Source: Streptomyces narbonensis (GTDB lineage: Bacteria; Actinomycetota; Actinomycetes; Streptomycetales; Streptomycetaceae). Taken from it: a stretch of DNA of 64,000 nucleotides. The stretch spans positions 186,001-250,000 of the forward strand of contig NZ_BMSF01000002.1 in NCBI RefSeq assembly GCF_014649015.1, read 5' to 3'. The notes below the pieces were generated by a model. The model was not told where the DNA came from. It did not search any database and saw nothing but the letters and a program-made list of their open reading frames with translations. The position numbers and the translations under genes are program-made. Shown here piece after piece: positions 7,910 to 17,032 of this stretch. The number at the start of each line of letters is the position of its first letter. The first letter of the stretch is position 1.

Positions 7910-8554
7910 CTACTTCTGTCGAACTCGCCATTCGATACCAGCCAGCGATTTGAGGAAAGCGATTGATTCACTCGAACCGGCACCCACGGTAATCGAGAAT
8001 GAATCCGGAGCCCACTTGCTAGGCCCCGCATCCGCGATCATTCCGTCTGCGATGTAGAAGGCCCATCCCGCAGTAGGCCACATCGAACCCGCGAATGAAA
8101 CCTTTCGAAACTTCGAGAGGGCTTCATTTACGGCTTCGGTGGAAGCGTTTGATGACCACTGTACGAATGGAGCATGCTTGACCGCTTCACTAAATGAGTG
8201 CCAAAGGAGCATCTCATCCCAGTCCGCATCAAGTCGCCGCCACGGATCGTCATCCTTCGCTTCAAAGATGAAGGATGGCTCGGCCAAGTCGAAAGCCCAT
8301 GCCCATCCGCCCTGATCCATCAGGAAGATGAACTTTCCTTCTTCTTCCGAAATCTCGGAAGGAGGGATTAGGCGCTTCACTCCCTCGACCGGAATTCCCC
8401 ACCGAGAGCTGATTTCATACCACTTTTTCAGCCCGGTCGGGATCCAGTCAAACTCAGGGTCGATTCCCTTCGCACTCGATTCGGCTGGACCGAACCACGA
8501 CGCGAGGAACGAATCCATCTCGATTTCCACCGGACTCAAGGCATCCGCTCCCAT
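7910..8554 (-). CDS. Probable immunity-type protein (SUKH-like), possibly 5'-truncated
   Basis: A 214-residue acidic protein. Segments such as GLKKWYEISSRWGIPVEG, LIPPSEISEEEGKFIFLMDQ and GGWAWAFDLAEPSFIFEAKD resemble the SMI1/KNR4 (SUKH) pattern of a WY-containing helix, a PP-E turn and F-x-x-x-Q-G strands. SUKH proteins commonly protect against polymorphic toxins; the match here is by eye. The first ATG is at 8554, but the frame stays open upstream to about 8660 with protein-like sequence (YRKDGEAHGETYLSRDWWD), where an IS110 remnant begins. The original gene was therefore probably longer and lost its 5' end. Its lower GC contrasts with core genes. Confidence 0.55.
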   Translation of the reverse strand: MGADALSPVEIEMDSFLASWFGPAESSAKGIDPEFDWIPTGLKKWYEISSRWGIPVEGVKRLIPPSEISEEEGKFIFLMDQGGWAWAFDLAEPSFIFEAKDDDPWRRLDADWDEMLLWHSFSEAVKHAPFVQWSSNASTEAVNEALSKFRKVSFAGSMWPTAGWAFYIADGMIADAGPSKWAPDSFSITVGAGSSESIAFLKSLAGIEWRVRQK

Positions 8555-8663
8555 GGGTATTAAATCCCACCAATCTCGACTGAGATACGTCTCTCCGTGC
8601 GCTTCTCCGTCTTTCCTGTAGTAGACAGTGCGTACGAGTTGGATGGAAGCATATCTGGAAGCG

Positions 8664-9005
8664 TAGGACGGCCGGCAGACTTCGCAGCTGCGGGCGGTCC
8701 CTCGACCTCACCATCTGCAGCAAGTTCACGCTGCTGACCGAATTCCAGACGCCAGCTGCTCTGCGCCACCTTGCACAGATTGCTGAACGCCAACCGCCGG
8801 GAGAAGTTGACCCACAGACGGTCCGTACGCTGGTCAAGGCGGCGATGGCGCTCAACCAACAGGTGGCTGAGCTGGACAACCTCATCGAGACCCGGTCGCG
8901 GCCATCCGTATTTCGACGTGCTCACCAGCATGCCTGGCCTCCGAGTCACCTCGGCGCCGAATTTCTCGCGGCTCACCGGCTGAGGTATGACTGCCTCTGG
9001 AATAG
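8664..9005 (+). pseudogene. IS110-family transposase fragment, longer copy
   Basis: Plus-strand blocks LDLTICSKFTLLTEFQTPAA, VAELDNLIETR, a degraded DVLTSMPGL block and LGAEFLAAHRL are in the order of the central and C-terminal (Transposase_20) parts of IS110-family transposases, with frameshifts between them. It shares its first 110 bp or so with the fragment at 5620, so both derive from the same kind of element. It interrupts or abuts the 5' end of the SUKH-like gene. Confidence 0.7.
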
Positions 9006-9008
9006 TGT

Positions 9009-9046
9009 TTAGGATCATGGCGCCGCACCCTATTGCGTGACGGGAG
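9009..9046. repeat. 38-bp motif, copy 2
   Basis: Partner of 7792-7829 (about 34/38). On the minus strand it reads GGCGCCATGATCCTAAAC, which is close to GGCGCCATGATCCTTAAC at the true Imm1 start. It therefore looks like a second, degraded immunity-gene start. The following 9047-9270 has no gene I can support. Confidence 0.6.
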
Positions 9047-9270
9047 ATGCTCAGAAACTTCCTCCGTGATGTAATCACCCGTCGCGGTATCGCTGAAAAA
9101 TCCCTCCCAGAATCCAGATGGGCGGATGTGGGCGGCTCAGGCGGCCGAGTTCGATACCGAGGTATGGCTCACAGTCCTGGTCGATATTCCTGGAAACCAC
9201 CCATCATCGAGAAACTCGGATGGTGTTCATAGTGAGAGCCGTACTGGACGCTAGGGGGGCGTGATCGCGA

Positions 9271-9300
9271 AAGCCCCGTCAGGGCAACCTGACGGGGCTT
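9271..9300 (-). terminator. Rho-independent terminator after the toxin-immunity pair
   Basis: Perfect 13-bp stem AAGCCCCGTCAGG / CCTGACGGGGCTT with a GCAA loop, 98 bp downstream of the Imm1 stop. It can work in both directions and separates the toxin operon from the IS remnants. Confidence 0.85.
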
Positions 9301-9397
9301 CAGCTCTTACGCCGGGAATCCGATTCTTGCCGGAGGTCCTCCACTTGGGTGACGCAGGGACTATCGCCTAAGTGCCACGCTAGCGGCGTTAATTAGT

Positions 9398-9904
9398 CTA
9401 TGAATGGCGCTCGCCATTCAATTCTCCGTGGACCCACGCTACGCACTCGGGGCGATTGCCTGATTCATTCCGACAGAATTCCTCAAGCGCTGCTCTGATC
9501 TGGTTGACAGGGAGGGTGCTTCTCGGGTCGAAGAAATACGGGACCCCAGGATCTGATACCACGCGCGGATCGAAATCTGGAGGATTCGGATTATTGGAGA
9601 CCCAGATGTGTTCGGAGATCTCGTCCCTCGTGATCCGATCCTGATTTGCAGACCAGACGAGACCGCCGTATCCAGACTCCGAATTTACCGCAACCTGAAG
9701 GCAGTTGTCGGGCCACCAGTCGCGCACCGTCTCCGAGTGGCGCCGTTCGGCGAACATGAACGCCGCGGTCTCTCCGGCGCTGATCCATGGCCCGCTACGG
9801 TCCTCATGCTGAAGATTCTCCAGGACCTCCGTGATTAGTGCAGATTTCCCGTTCCAATCATCGGCGTACTGGTATCGCCCGTGGATTATTGCGTTAAGGA
9901 TCAT
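9398..9904 (-). CDS. Imm1-family immunity protein for the RHS deaminase toxin
   Basis: A 168-residue acidic, presumably cytosolic protein. Its conserved pattern fits the Imm1 family of polymorphic-toxin immunity proteins: GRYQYADDWNGKSALI, a DRSGP motif, DWWPDNCLQVAVN, GYGGLVWS, HIWVSNNPNPPDFDPRVVSD and a C-terminal ECVAWVHGE. Imm1 genes are described as immediate neighbours of deaminase-type toxins, which is exactly the arrangement here. The start ATG (9904-9902) overlaps the toxin stop TGA (9903-9901) as ATGA, implying translational coupling so that antidote is made whenever toxin is made. A strong terminator follows. No signal peptide is present, consistent with neutralising toxin inside the producing cell or its siblings. 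Confidence 0.85.
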   Translation of the reverse strand: MILNAIIHGRYQYADDWNGKSALITEVLENLQHEDRSGPWISAGETAAFMFAERRHSETVRDWWPDNCLQVAVNSESGYGGLVWSANQDRITRDEISEHIWVSNNPNPPDFDPRVVSDPGVPYFFDPRSTLPVNQIRAALEEFCRNESGNRPECVAWVHGELNGERHS

Positions 9905-12900
9905 GGCGCCGATCCCTCTCCGTGTATTATCTTCGCAGCCTCCGCGCCAGGATACCAGACTTCCATTGTGTAACCGACGGGAAGGATCTTGGCAACTGCC
10001 CCTTGACAGCCGTACATGTCGCCACACACGCCCGCTCTATTGTTCATGACCACAGTGGCTGATTTCGTTCTCCCTTCGCGCATTACCATGGCGTATTGCG
10101 CTTCGACGTGCTGCGCTGCCGGGTAATACTTCACCCTTGGGTTGATGGGTGCTCCGTGCTGCCTCAAGTACGCGTCGGTCGCTTGAACCAGAGGACTGTT
10201 TCCTCCGGCCTCAATCTCAGCATGCATTTCCTTTGAGTTGCTAAACAGGCGCCCCGTCGTGACGCGCTTGTTCGCGAGTTCGCTCAATATCTGAGCAACA
10301 TTGAGGCAGGTGTTGTGGACGAGGACTGGGGTCTGGCCGGCCAGCACGTAGTACGTGTGTAGATCGTCAACGGTGAAGTTGTACGTCTTTACGTACTGGA
10401 TGAAGGAGGTGTTCCCGTTGACGGCGACGGTCTCGCCGTTGTCGGTGAGCAGGGCCATGCCCGGCTTCAGGTCTTTCGCGGCAATCCAGGAGTGCTGTGA
10501 AGCTGACCAGAAGGGGTGCTCGGAGGTTGCCGTGAGGGTCTCGGTGCCGTCGGGGGTGGCGATGGAGAGCGTGTTGAGGTGCTTGGTTTCCTCGGTGCGG
10601 ATCAGTTGAGTGACGGGTCGGGCACCCGTTTCTCCGGTCTCGGGATCCGTTGCCAGGACCTCGTCGCCGACCTCGACGTCCTGGATCTCCTTTGTGCTGC
10701 CGTCGCCCATGAGGACTAGCGTTCCGGCGAGGAAGCAGTTGCCGCCGGGCAGCGGCGTTGTCTTGCGAGGCTTTGTTCCGGCCCCGCCGCCAGCGCGGCC
10801 GTGGGCGATCATTTCTCCGACGAAGCCGGGTACTTGGTACCAGTCTGACGTCGAGTCCACACCCTGCTCAAGGACCCATTGGTCGAAGGTGGCTCCGTAG
10901 TCGCAGCCAGGGGCGCCAGCTCCGCCGTTCCAGCAGTCGGAATCACCTATCCAGCCAAAGAGCGATGATGTGTGTGCGCCGATGCTGATTACGCCCCAGA
11001 AAGCTTCGCTGACTGGGTTCGACCAGGAGAGGTCGTGACTTTCAGGGGCACCACTTGACCCTGCGTTGCCACCGCCACCGCCACCGCTGGAGCTAGCCGT
11101 TCCAGTTGGGGCGGTGGTCCGGCCGAAGTGAGTTCCGCCGTGGGTGGGGTTGCCACTTCCGTTTCCGTTTCCCGCGCCGCCCTTTCCGGCATCTACACCG
11201 TCGCTACTGCTGCAAACGTATATGTAGCAATAGTCACGGTTCGGGTTCGAAGGGACATCATCCGTACGAAGGCCGGTGGGATCAGCAGTGGTGGTGGGGT
11301 GTTGGTTGGCGTAGCTGTAGCCGTTGAGGGATTGGTGTTGGTCGGTCGAGAGGAGAGGATCGACGCTGATGAACTGGCCGATTTTCGGGTCGTACTGACG
11401 GGCGCCGATGTGTGTAAGGCCCGTGGATGCGTCGGTGGTCTTGTTGAGGAAGCCCTTGTCGGTGGGCCAGGTGCCGACCGCGCCGCCGCGTTTCGCCCCG
11501 AATGGCGTCATGTAGCGCTTGGTGGGCTTCTGTGTAGCGTCTGAGGTGACGGCAAGGCTTTGGGTGCCGTGGTGGTCGCCTGCGAGGAACTGGAGCTGGG
11601 TCGTTCCGGTCTCGTTCGTGCGGACGGCGATCGGGGTGCCGTTGGCGGTGTAGCTGCGTTGGGCCCAGGTGGTGCCGTTGTCGCGGCGGTGGAGTTCTGT
11701 TGCGCCGGTGTACAGGACGCGTTCGCCGGCCTTGGTGTTGCGGATCAGCAGAATGCCGTCGGCGTCGTACACGTAGTCAGTTGACTTGGTGCTTTCGGCG
11801 AGTGTCGCGAGCTGACCTTCGGGCGACCAGGTCAGGTTCTGCTGCGCGGTGTCGCCGGGGCGCTTCGTGGTGTTGCCCGTGGCGTCGTAGCCGTAGACCT
11901 TGTCCTTGGTGGGGTCTGCGGCGGTGCCGCATGTGGTGCGCGGGGTGGTGTACCGCAGTGCGTGCGGCTGCTTGGCCGGGTCGTAGCAGTACGTCGTAGT
12001 GGTGCTGCCTGTGGAGAGGTGCTGCGTCTCCGTCTTGCGCTGGCCGGCTGTGTTGTAGGTGTACGACGTCCAGTACGGCGCCGGCCCGCTGAGAGCGCTG
12101 GCGTTGCGCGCGTCACCGCAATTCTGGGAGGTCGGGGTCCAGGCTTCGGTGAGGCGGCTGTGGCCGTCGTAGGCGAAGCACTGGGTTTCGGCCTTGGTGG
12201 TGCCGCCGAGGATCGTGGGGTCGGCGATCGAGGTGACGTTGCCGGCCTGGTCGTAGGTGTAGGTGAGGTGCTGCAGCATGTACGGGTGGGTCTGGTCCGT
12301 GACATGGCTGAGGGTCAGGCGGTCGGTTCCTTCTTCGAAACGGTTGGTGATGTAGACATTGCGGTCACCTGTGCCGCCCTTGCCGAGGGTGAGCTGCAGG
12401 ACCTGGCCGGTCTCGGAGTAGTCGGCCTGCTGCAGGTAGCCATTGAGGCCCTTCACGGACGTGAGCTGGCCCAGAGAGCCGTAGCCGTACCCGATGACCT
12501 CGCTCGGCAAGCCGCCCAGAGCAGGCTCGCTGGTGCTGCCCACGGTTCCGTCGTTGCGGTACGTGGACTGATACGTGACCTTCCCGCCCGGCACGGACGG
12601 GCTGATCGGGTCCGTGGCGGGGAGGGCCAGCTCGGTCGTTGCTGGCCGGCCGAGGACGTCGTACGCCGTAACCGACTTGGTGTATACCTTCCCGGTCTTG
12701 CCTCCGACGTAGCGGGTGGAGGTGGCGGGAAGACCCTTGAGAGGGGTGTCGTAGGTGCGGCTCGTCAGGAGCGTGGCTTCCGATGCCGTGCCCGACCAGG
12801 TGTTCGTCGGACGGCCGAGAGCGTCGTATCCGGTCACGACCGTGGAGCTTCCGGTAGTCACCTTCACCGGCCGGTCAAGGCCGTCGTACTCGGTACGAGT

Positions 12901-15900
12901 CGTACCCTTGTCAGGGTCCTCCGTGGTCTTCTGGCGGCCGTACTGGTCGTAGACGTACTTCCACACGGCGCCGTCCGGCCCCGAGATCTTCGACTGCTTG
13001 CCGTCACGGGTGTACTCGAACTTCGTCGACGTGTACGAGTTTCCGAGGCTTGCCCCGTACTGCAAGTCTGCCGGGCTCGGACCCGCGTACGCACGAGTCT
13101 CGACCGTCCGGCCGAGGGCGTCGGTGATCGTACGGGCCGCGGAGCCACCGTTGAGAGCAGTGGTGGCGGTGGAGTCTCCGGTGTAGCTGGTGTTGGTGGT
13201 CCACGTGAGCGTGCCCTTGACGTACAGGGCGTTGGATGTGGGCCGTCCTGCTCCGTCGAAGACCGTCTCGGTCTGCTTCGGTGCTCCTCCGTACAGCGCC
13301 CGCGCGTACTTCGAACCCGGTGCGCTCGTGTCGAAGACGTCGGAGTAGGTGGCGTACGCCATCCCGAGGGTGTTGTAGCGGGTGTCCGTCAGCAGGCGCC
13401 CACCCTGAGGGGTCGGGGACTGTGTCTGAAGCGGTCGCAGCAGCGAGTCGTAGATCGCGTAACTCGTGTTGTACGTTTCGCCGTCGGCCTTGAGATTTGC
13501 TGTCGAGACCCAGGACTCGACGGTGTTATTGAGCGAGTACCTGTACTGGATGTTGGGCACCTGCGTGCTGCGGTTGCGGTTCGGCAACCACACGTCGGTC
13601 AGGCGGCCCATCGCGTCGTACGCGAGCTCGGTCTTCTTCAGGTTCGCGTCGTAGGTCCGCTGGGCGAGACCGCGACGCGGGTCGAGGTAGCTGGTGACCT
13701 TGTGCGTCAGCGGATTGGTGACGATCGTTCGCGTCAGCGGACCTGAGTCCACGGGTGAGTACGCCGTGGTCATGGTGCTTCCCTGGGCGTCGGTGACCGT
13801 AGTGGGCCGGCCGAGGTCGTCGTAGGCGGTGACGCTGGTCTTCTGCCACGTCACAGCTCCGCCGGTGCCGTATGCGGAAGCGCGTCCGGTCCAGGTGGGA
13901 AGACCCTTGACAGGCTTCATCGTCGTGGACCAGGCGATGTCGTCGTAGGAGATCGCCGTGTCGGCCATGACGTTGGCACGTGTGCCATCGGCCGCGGCGA
14001 GCTGGAGATCGGCTTCCGCGTACCCGCAGTTGAGGCCCACGGTGCGCACGCGCGAGACGAGGTTGGTCAACCCCGCGTCGACATTGCGGGCGTACCAGGT
14101 CTCGGTGCAGACTTCGTCGCCCGACTTGTCCTCGTCACCCAGGTCCACCGCCTCGGTGGGCATTCCGTAGCCGTCGAACGAGAGGGTCGACGTGGCACGT
14201 GAGCGCCAGGAGTCGGAAGCGGTGAGGTAGGTGTAGGAGGTCGTGCGCTGCGTGCGGACGAAGCGCGAGACGTGGTCGTCGGCGTCGGGAACAGCGGATT
14301 GGCGCGCTGTCTCGCGTGACCAGGGAAGGTTGACGGTCGCGGCGATCGGAGTCACACCGTTGTAGGTGACCTGCTCGCGCAGTGTTCCCGCGTGCTGATT
14401 GGTGTCCGGGAGCGAGGCCACTCCGATTGCGGGCTGAGTGAGCGCGGCGATCGTCACGGACTTGGTCGTGCCGTTGCTGTTCTTGTCCCCGTTCATGCCT
14501 TGCATGTAGAGCGACACGGTCTTGGTCCGGTTGACTCCGGGCCTGACAGCACCCTTGTAGACCGTGACCTCACGGTAGCCGCGCCAGTCGGACCAGGTCC
14601 GTTCGTCCTTCGGCGTGAACGGGTCGTCGTTGTAGTGCCAGGCGGCGCCGCTGTAGACGTACTCGTTCTCGACAGGGTCGTTCCAGCCTGCCAGGTCGGA
14701 CTGGAGAACACCGATCACACGGTACTTGTGGAACCAGTCGACCGACGCTATAGAGCTGCCATTGATGTTCCAGTACTGGGGATAACAGCTACGGGTGTTG
14801 GTGTCCTCGGGGGCGGTGAGAACCTGGCTGCGCACGCACTCCGCGGGGGACATCTCCACGGTGGTGATGCCGCCGGTCTCGGAGACGATTGTGCGGATGC
14901 GGGGACGGGTCAGAGCCAGGATGTGGTCCTGGTCGTCATCCACGCGGTTCGGGCGCTTGTCGTACGTGAAGACCACCGGGTTCGTCTTGATGGCGGTCGT
15001 CCCGGCCTTTGCCGTCCGTGTGATCGACTTCAGTGTGAGGACGTGGTCGGAGGTGTCACCGATGTCGCCACCGTCTTGGTACTCCTGGACCAGGTCCCAA
15101 CTGTCGACCGCGTCGTAGGTACCTGTGGACGCGTTCCACGAGGAGGTGTCAATGCCGGTCAGCCGCTTGCGGGTGAAGAACGAGGGCGATTGGGGCAGAC
15201 ACTCGGTGGAGCCACTGGCGCAGATGGCGTCGAAGGGCACGTCCGGCCAGGTCTCGGCCGTCTCCTTCGTCAGCGACGAGCATGCTCCCTCCGTGCAGCG
15301 CTCGGCGTAGCCGAAGGCGACCTTGGCGTCTGCGTCGTCCGTGAACAGGGCGCCCTTACGAAGTCCGTACTTGATCTCCTTCAGATAGCCGCCGCGCACG
15401 TACTCGGCATCGGCCTTCGCGGCCTTGTTCTTCCTGTAGTAGTTCTTCTCTGGTGTGTACCAGTAGGTAGTGGCATTGTCGTGGGGGTCCTCGACATAGT
15501 CGAGGTTCCAGCGCCAGGCCTGTGTCACCGATCGCTCGGCGAACGCGGGACCCGCGTCGTGGCCGGGCTCACCGGCGTCGTCGCCGAATACGGGAGTGGT
15601 CCACGTCGAGTTGGTGCGCTCGGTGGTGGCGCCGTCGAGCTTGTTGCGGCCGAAGACGTACTTCGTTCCGTCGCCGGTGATGACAGTCCAGTACTCACCG
15701 TTGTCGTCGTTGTTATCGGCGCCGATGGAACGGGTCACCTTCGACGCGTCGTCGTTCTCCAGCTTCCACTCGCTGGTGGCGGCAGTCGCGTTCGTTGCGT
15801 CAGCCTTCACCAGGCGGGACGATTTGCCGTTCAGCACGATCCGTGCGTTGTCGTACTTCCAGCAGCGGTCGAACACGTCAGTGTGTCCGTCCTTGTCGCA

Positions 15901-16959
15901 GCTGCCGTAGGAGCGTTCGATGTAAGACTCGGTGAGGGAGAATCCTTCGCCGATGGAGGTTCCCTGATTGTTTGTGGTCGCAGTGCGCCCATCGATGCTG
16001 CCTGAGTCATAGCCCAGGCTCAGGGATGGGGTCGGGCCCGCAGCCGCAGGCGGGAGAGCGAAGCCGTACGACCAGGTGAACGAGCCGGAGCTGCCTCCGG
16101 CGGACCATGAGGACGAGGCTGAAAGCGGCGTCGCGCTGTAGTCACCGGTGCCGTTCGGCGATGCGCCATCGGCGCCGGCCGCAGTCAAAGCCATGACTGT
16201 CGCGCCAGAGGCCGAAGACCCGAGCTGGGCGTTGATGCCCTCCCCATCGGTGCTCTCGGCGAGAGCGACACGGGAGGTGACCGTCTGGTTCTTGGGATCA
16301 TTGTGCGAGGGAAGAGGTGCCTGGGTCCGACACTCGGCCTTCTGCGGTGTGCTCAGAGAGCACGCCGGGAGTTGCACGAGCCGGAGTCGGCCGGCCCAGC
16401 CACCTCCGATGGCGGATGCGAAACCGCCGTAGTCGATACTGACCTCGGCCCCGCCGGCCCGTTCGGCTTCGGCGGTCAGCACAACGCCGAATATCCCGAG
16501 CTGGTCTGCCGCCTTCTGGTCCAGCACCGTGATCGTCGCGTTGTCGTTCGCCCGGAGAGTGTTCTTGCCGCCGGAGGGAGCGAGGGTGACGGGTAGGCCG
16601 CCGGGTGCCGCCTTGATGCGTCCGGCCGCTAGCGCGACATCGGCATTGCCGGCTTTGGGCCAGCTCAGTCGAAGCTGCTCAGCCCGGGCGCGCAGCACCT
16701 GGGCTGTGTTTTTCTGTAGTTCCTTCGCAACCTGTTCCCGGGCCCGTTTGGCGCCCGGACCGGGGCCCTCATGGATCCTGCCGACCCGAGGCTTGGGCAC
16801 GTCCGGCCGGCCCAGGCCGCCCGTAGCTTCGGCAGCTACAGGGCTGAGGCCGATCGGCACCGACAGCGACAGCGCCAGCGGCACGATGACGAGCGCTCTG
16901 CGGCGGCTGCGCCGTTGTCTTCCCTCTCGGGAGGTTGTCCTGCCTATTTTGGGTTTCAC
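9901..16959 (-). CDS. Exported RHS-repeat polymorphic toxin with HINT and DddA-like deaminase domains
   Basis: A 2,352-residue protein. An Arg-rich N-terminus and the hydrophobic stretch ALVIVPLALSLSVPIGLSPV form a Sec-type signal. A long RHS/YD-repeat shell follows (many YDALGRP-type repeats), closed by the core motif GARQYDPKIGQFISVDPLL. Then comes a Gly/Ser-rich linker, a HINT domain (CFLAGT at its start, TSEHPFW, ending VLVHN; DNA 10309-10737) and a 135-residue C-terminal domain (DNA 9901-10308). That domain has HVEAQ (toxin residues 67-71), NNRAGVCGDMYGCQG (two Cys six apart, 95 and 101) and ILPVGYTMEV. These are the signatures of SCP1.201/DddA-like cytidine deaminases: His and two Cys bind zinc and Glu is catalytic. 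HINT probably frees the toxin. I chose GTG 16959, which has a GGGGGAG Shine-Dalgarno; the longer ATG form would begin inside a terminator. Whether the target is double-stranded DNA, as for DddA, is inference. Confidence 0.9.
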   Translation of the reverse strand: MKPKIGRTTSREGRQRRSRRRALVIVPLALSLSVPIGLSPVAAEATGGLGRPDVPKPRVGRIHEGPGPGAKRAREQVAKELQKNTAQVLRARAEQLRLSWPKAGNADVALAAGRIKAAPGGLPVTLAPSGGKNTLRANDNATITVLDQKAADQLGIFGVVLTAEAERAGGAEVSIDYGGFASAIGGGWAGRLRLVQLPACSLSTPQKAECRTQAPLPSHNDPKNQTVTSRVALAESTDGEGINAQLGSSASGATVMALTAAGADGASPNGTGDYSATPLSASSSWSAGGSSGSFTWSYGFALPPAAAGPTPSLSLGYDSGSIDGRTATTNNQGTSIGEGFSLTESYIERSYGSCDKDGHTDVFDRCWKYDNARIVLNGKSSRLVKADATNATAATSEWKLENDDASKVTRSIGADNNDDNGEYWTVITGDGTKYVFGRNKLDGATTERTNSTWTTPVFGDDAGEPGHDAGPAFAERSVTQAWRWNLDYVEDPHDNATTYWYTPEKNYYRKNKAAKADAEYVRGGYLKEIKYGLRKGALFTDDADAKVAFGYAERCTEGACSSLTKETAETWPDVPFDAICASGSTECLPQSPSFFTRKRLTGIDTSSWNASTGTYDAVDSWDLVQEYQDGGDIGDTSDHVLTLKSITRTAKAGTTAIKTNPVVFTYDKRPNRVDDDQDHILALTRPRIRTIVSETGGITTVEMSPAECVRSQVLTAPEDTNTRSCYPQYWNINGSSIASVDWFHKYRVIGVLQSDLAGWNDPVENEYVYSGAAWHYNDDPFTPKDERTWSDWRGYREVTVYKGAVRPGVNRTKTVSLYMQGMNGDKNSNGTTKSVTIAALTQPAIGVASLPDTNQHAGTLREQVTYNGVTPIAATVNLPWSRETARQSAVPDADDHVSRFVRTQRTTSYTYLTASDSWRSRATSTLSFDGYGMPTEAVDLGDEDKSGDEVCTETWYARNVDAGLTNLVSRVRTVGLNCGYAEADLQLAAADGTRANVMADTAISYDDIAWSTTMKPVKGLPTWTGRASAYGTGGAVTWQKTSVTAYDDLGRPTTVTDAQGSTMTTAYSPVDSGPLTRTIVTNPLTHKVTSYLDPRRGLAQRTYDANLKKTELAYDAMGRLTDVWLPNRNRSTQVPNIQYRYSLNNTVESWVSTANLKADGETYNTSYAIYDSLLRPLQTQSPTPQGGRLLTDTRYNTLGMAYATYSDVFDTSAPGSKYARALYGGAPKQTETVFDGAGRPTSNALYVKGTLTWTTNTSYTGDSTATTALNGGSAARTITDALGRTVETRAYAGPSPADLQYGASLGNSYTSTKFEYTRDGKQSKISGPDGAVWKYVYDQYGRQKTTEDPDKGTTRTEYDGLDRPVKVTTGSSTVVTGYDALGRPTNTWSGTASEATLLTSRTYDTPLKGLPATSTRYVGGKTGKVYTKSVTAYDVLGRPATTELALPATDPISPSVPGGKVTYQSTYRNDGTVGSTSEPALGGLPSEVIGYGYGSLGQLTSVKGLNGYLQQADYSETGQVLQLTLGKGGTGDRNVYITNRFEEGTDRLTLSHVTDQTHPYMLQHLTYTYDQAGNVTSIADPTILGGTTKAETQCFAYDGHSRLTEAWTPTSQNCGDARNASALSGPAPYWTSYTYNTAGQRKTETQHLSTGSTTTTYCYDPAKQPHALRYTTPRTTCGTAADPTKDKVYGYDATGNTTKRPGDTAQQNLTWSPEGQLATLAESTKSTDYVYDADGILLIRNTKAGERVLYTGATELHRRDNGTTWAQRSYTANGTPIAVRTNETGTTQLQFLAGDHHGTQSLAVTSDATQKPTKRYMTPFGAKRGGAVGTWPTDKGFLNKTTDASTGLTHIGARQYDPKIGQFISVDPLLSTDQHQSLNGYSYANQHPTTTADPTGLRTDDVPSNPNRDYCYIYVCSSSDGVDAGKGGAGNGNGSGNPTHGGTHFGRTTAPTGTASSSGGGGGGNAGSSGAPESHDLSWSNPVSEAFWGVISIGAHTSSLFGWIGDSDCWNGGAGAPGCDYGATFDQWVLEQGVDSTSDWYQVPGFVGEMIAHGRAGGGAGTKPRKTTPLPGGNCFLAGTLVLMGDGSTKEIQDVEVGDEVLATDPETGETGARPVTQLIRTEETKHLNTLSIATPDGTETLTATSEHPFWSASQHSWIAAKDLKPGMALLTDNGETVAVNGNTSFIQYVKTYNFTVDDLHTYYVLAGQTPVLVHNTCLNVAQILSELANKRVTTGRLFSNSKEMHAEIEAGGNSPLVQATDAYLRQHGAPINPRVKYYPAAQHVEAQYAMVMREGRTKSATVVMNNRAGVCGDMYGCQGAVAKILPVGYTMEVWYPGAEAAKIIHGEGSAP

Positions 16960-17032
16960 GAATACTCTCCCCCACCCCTTCGAACTGCGGATTGACAGAG
17001 ACCTCGGGCTCCTTGCCCTGGTCTTGAAGAGC

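Noticed and set aside
9047..9232. 60-residue plus-strand frame after the 38-bp motif
   Set aside because: No ribosome site, no family resemblance, and it lies in a region of cassette remnants. I cannot support it as a gene.
11962..16005. Plus-strand frames opposite the RHS gene
   Set aside because: They follow the repeat pattern of the RHS gene and have Arg/Val-rich products without motifs. The minus-strand RHS reading is certain.
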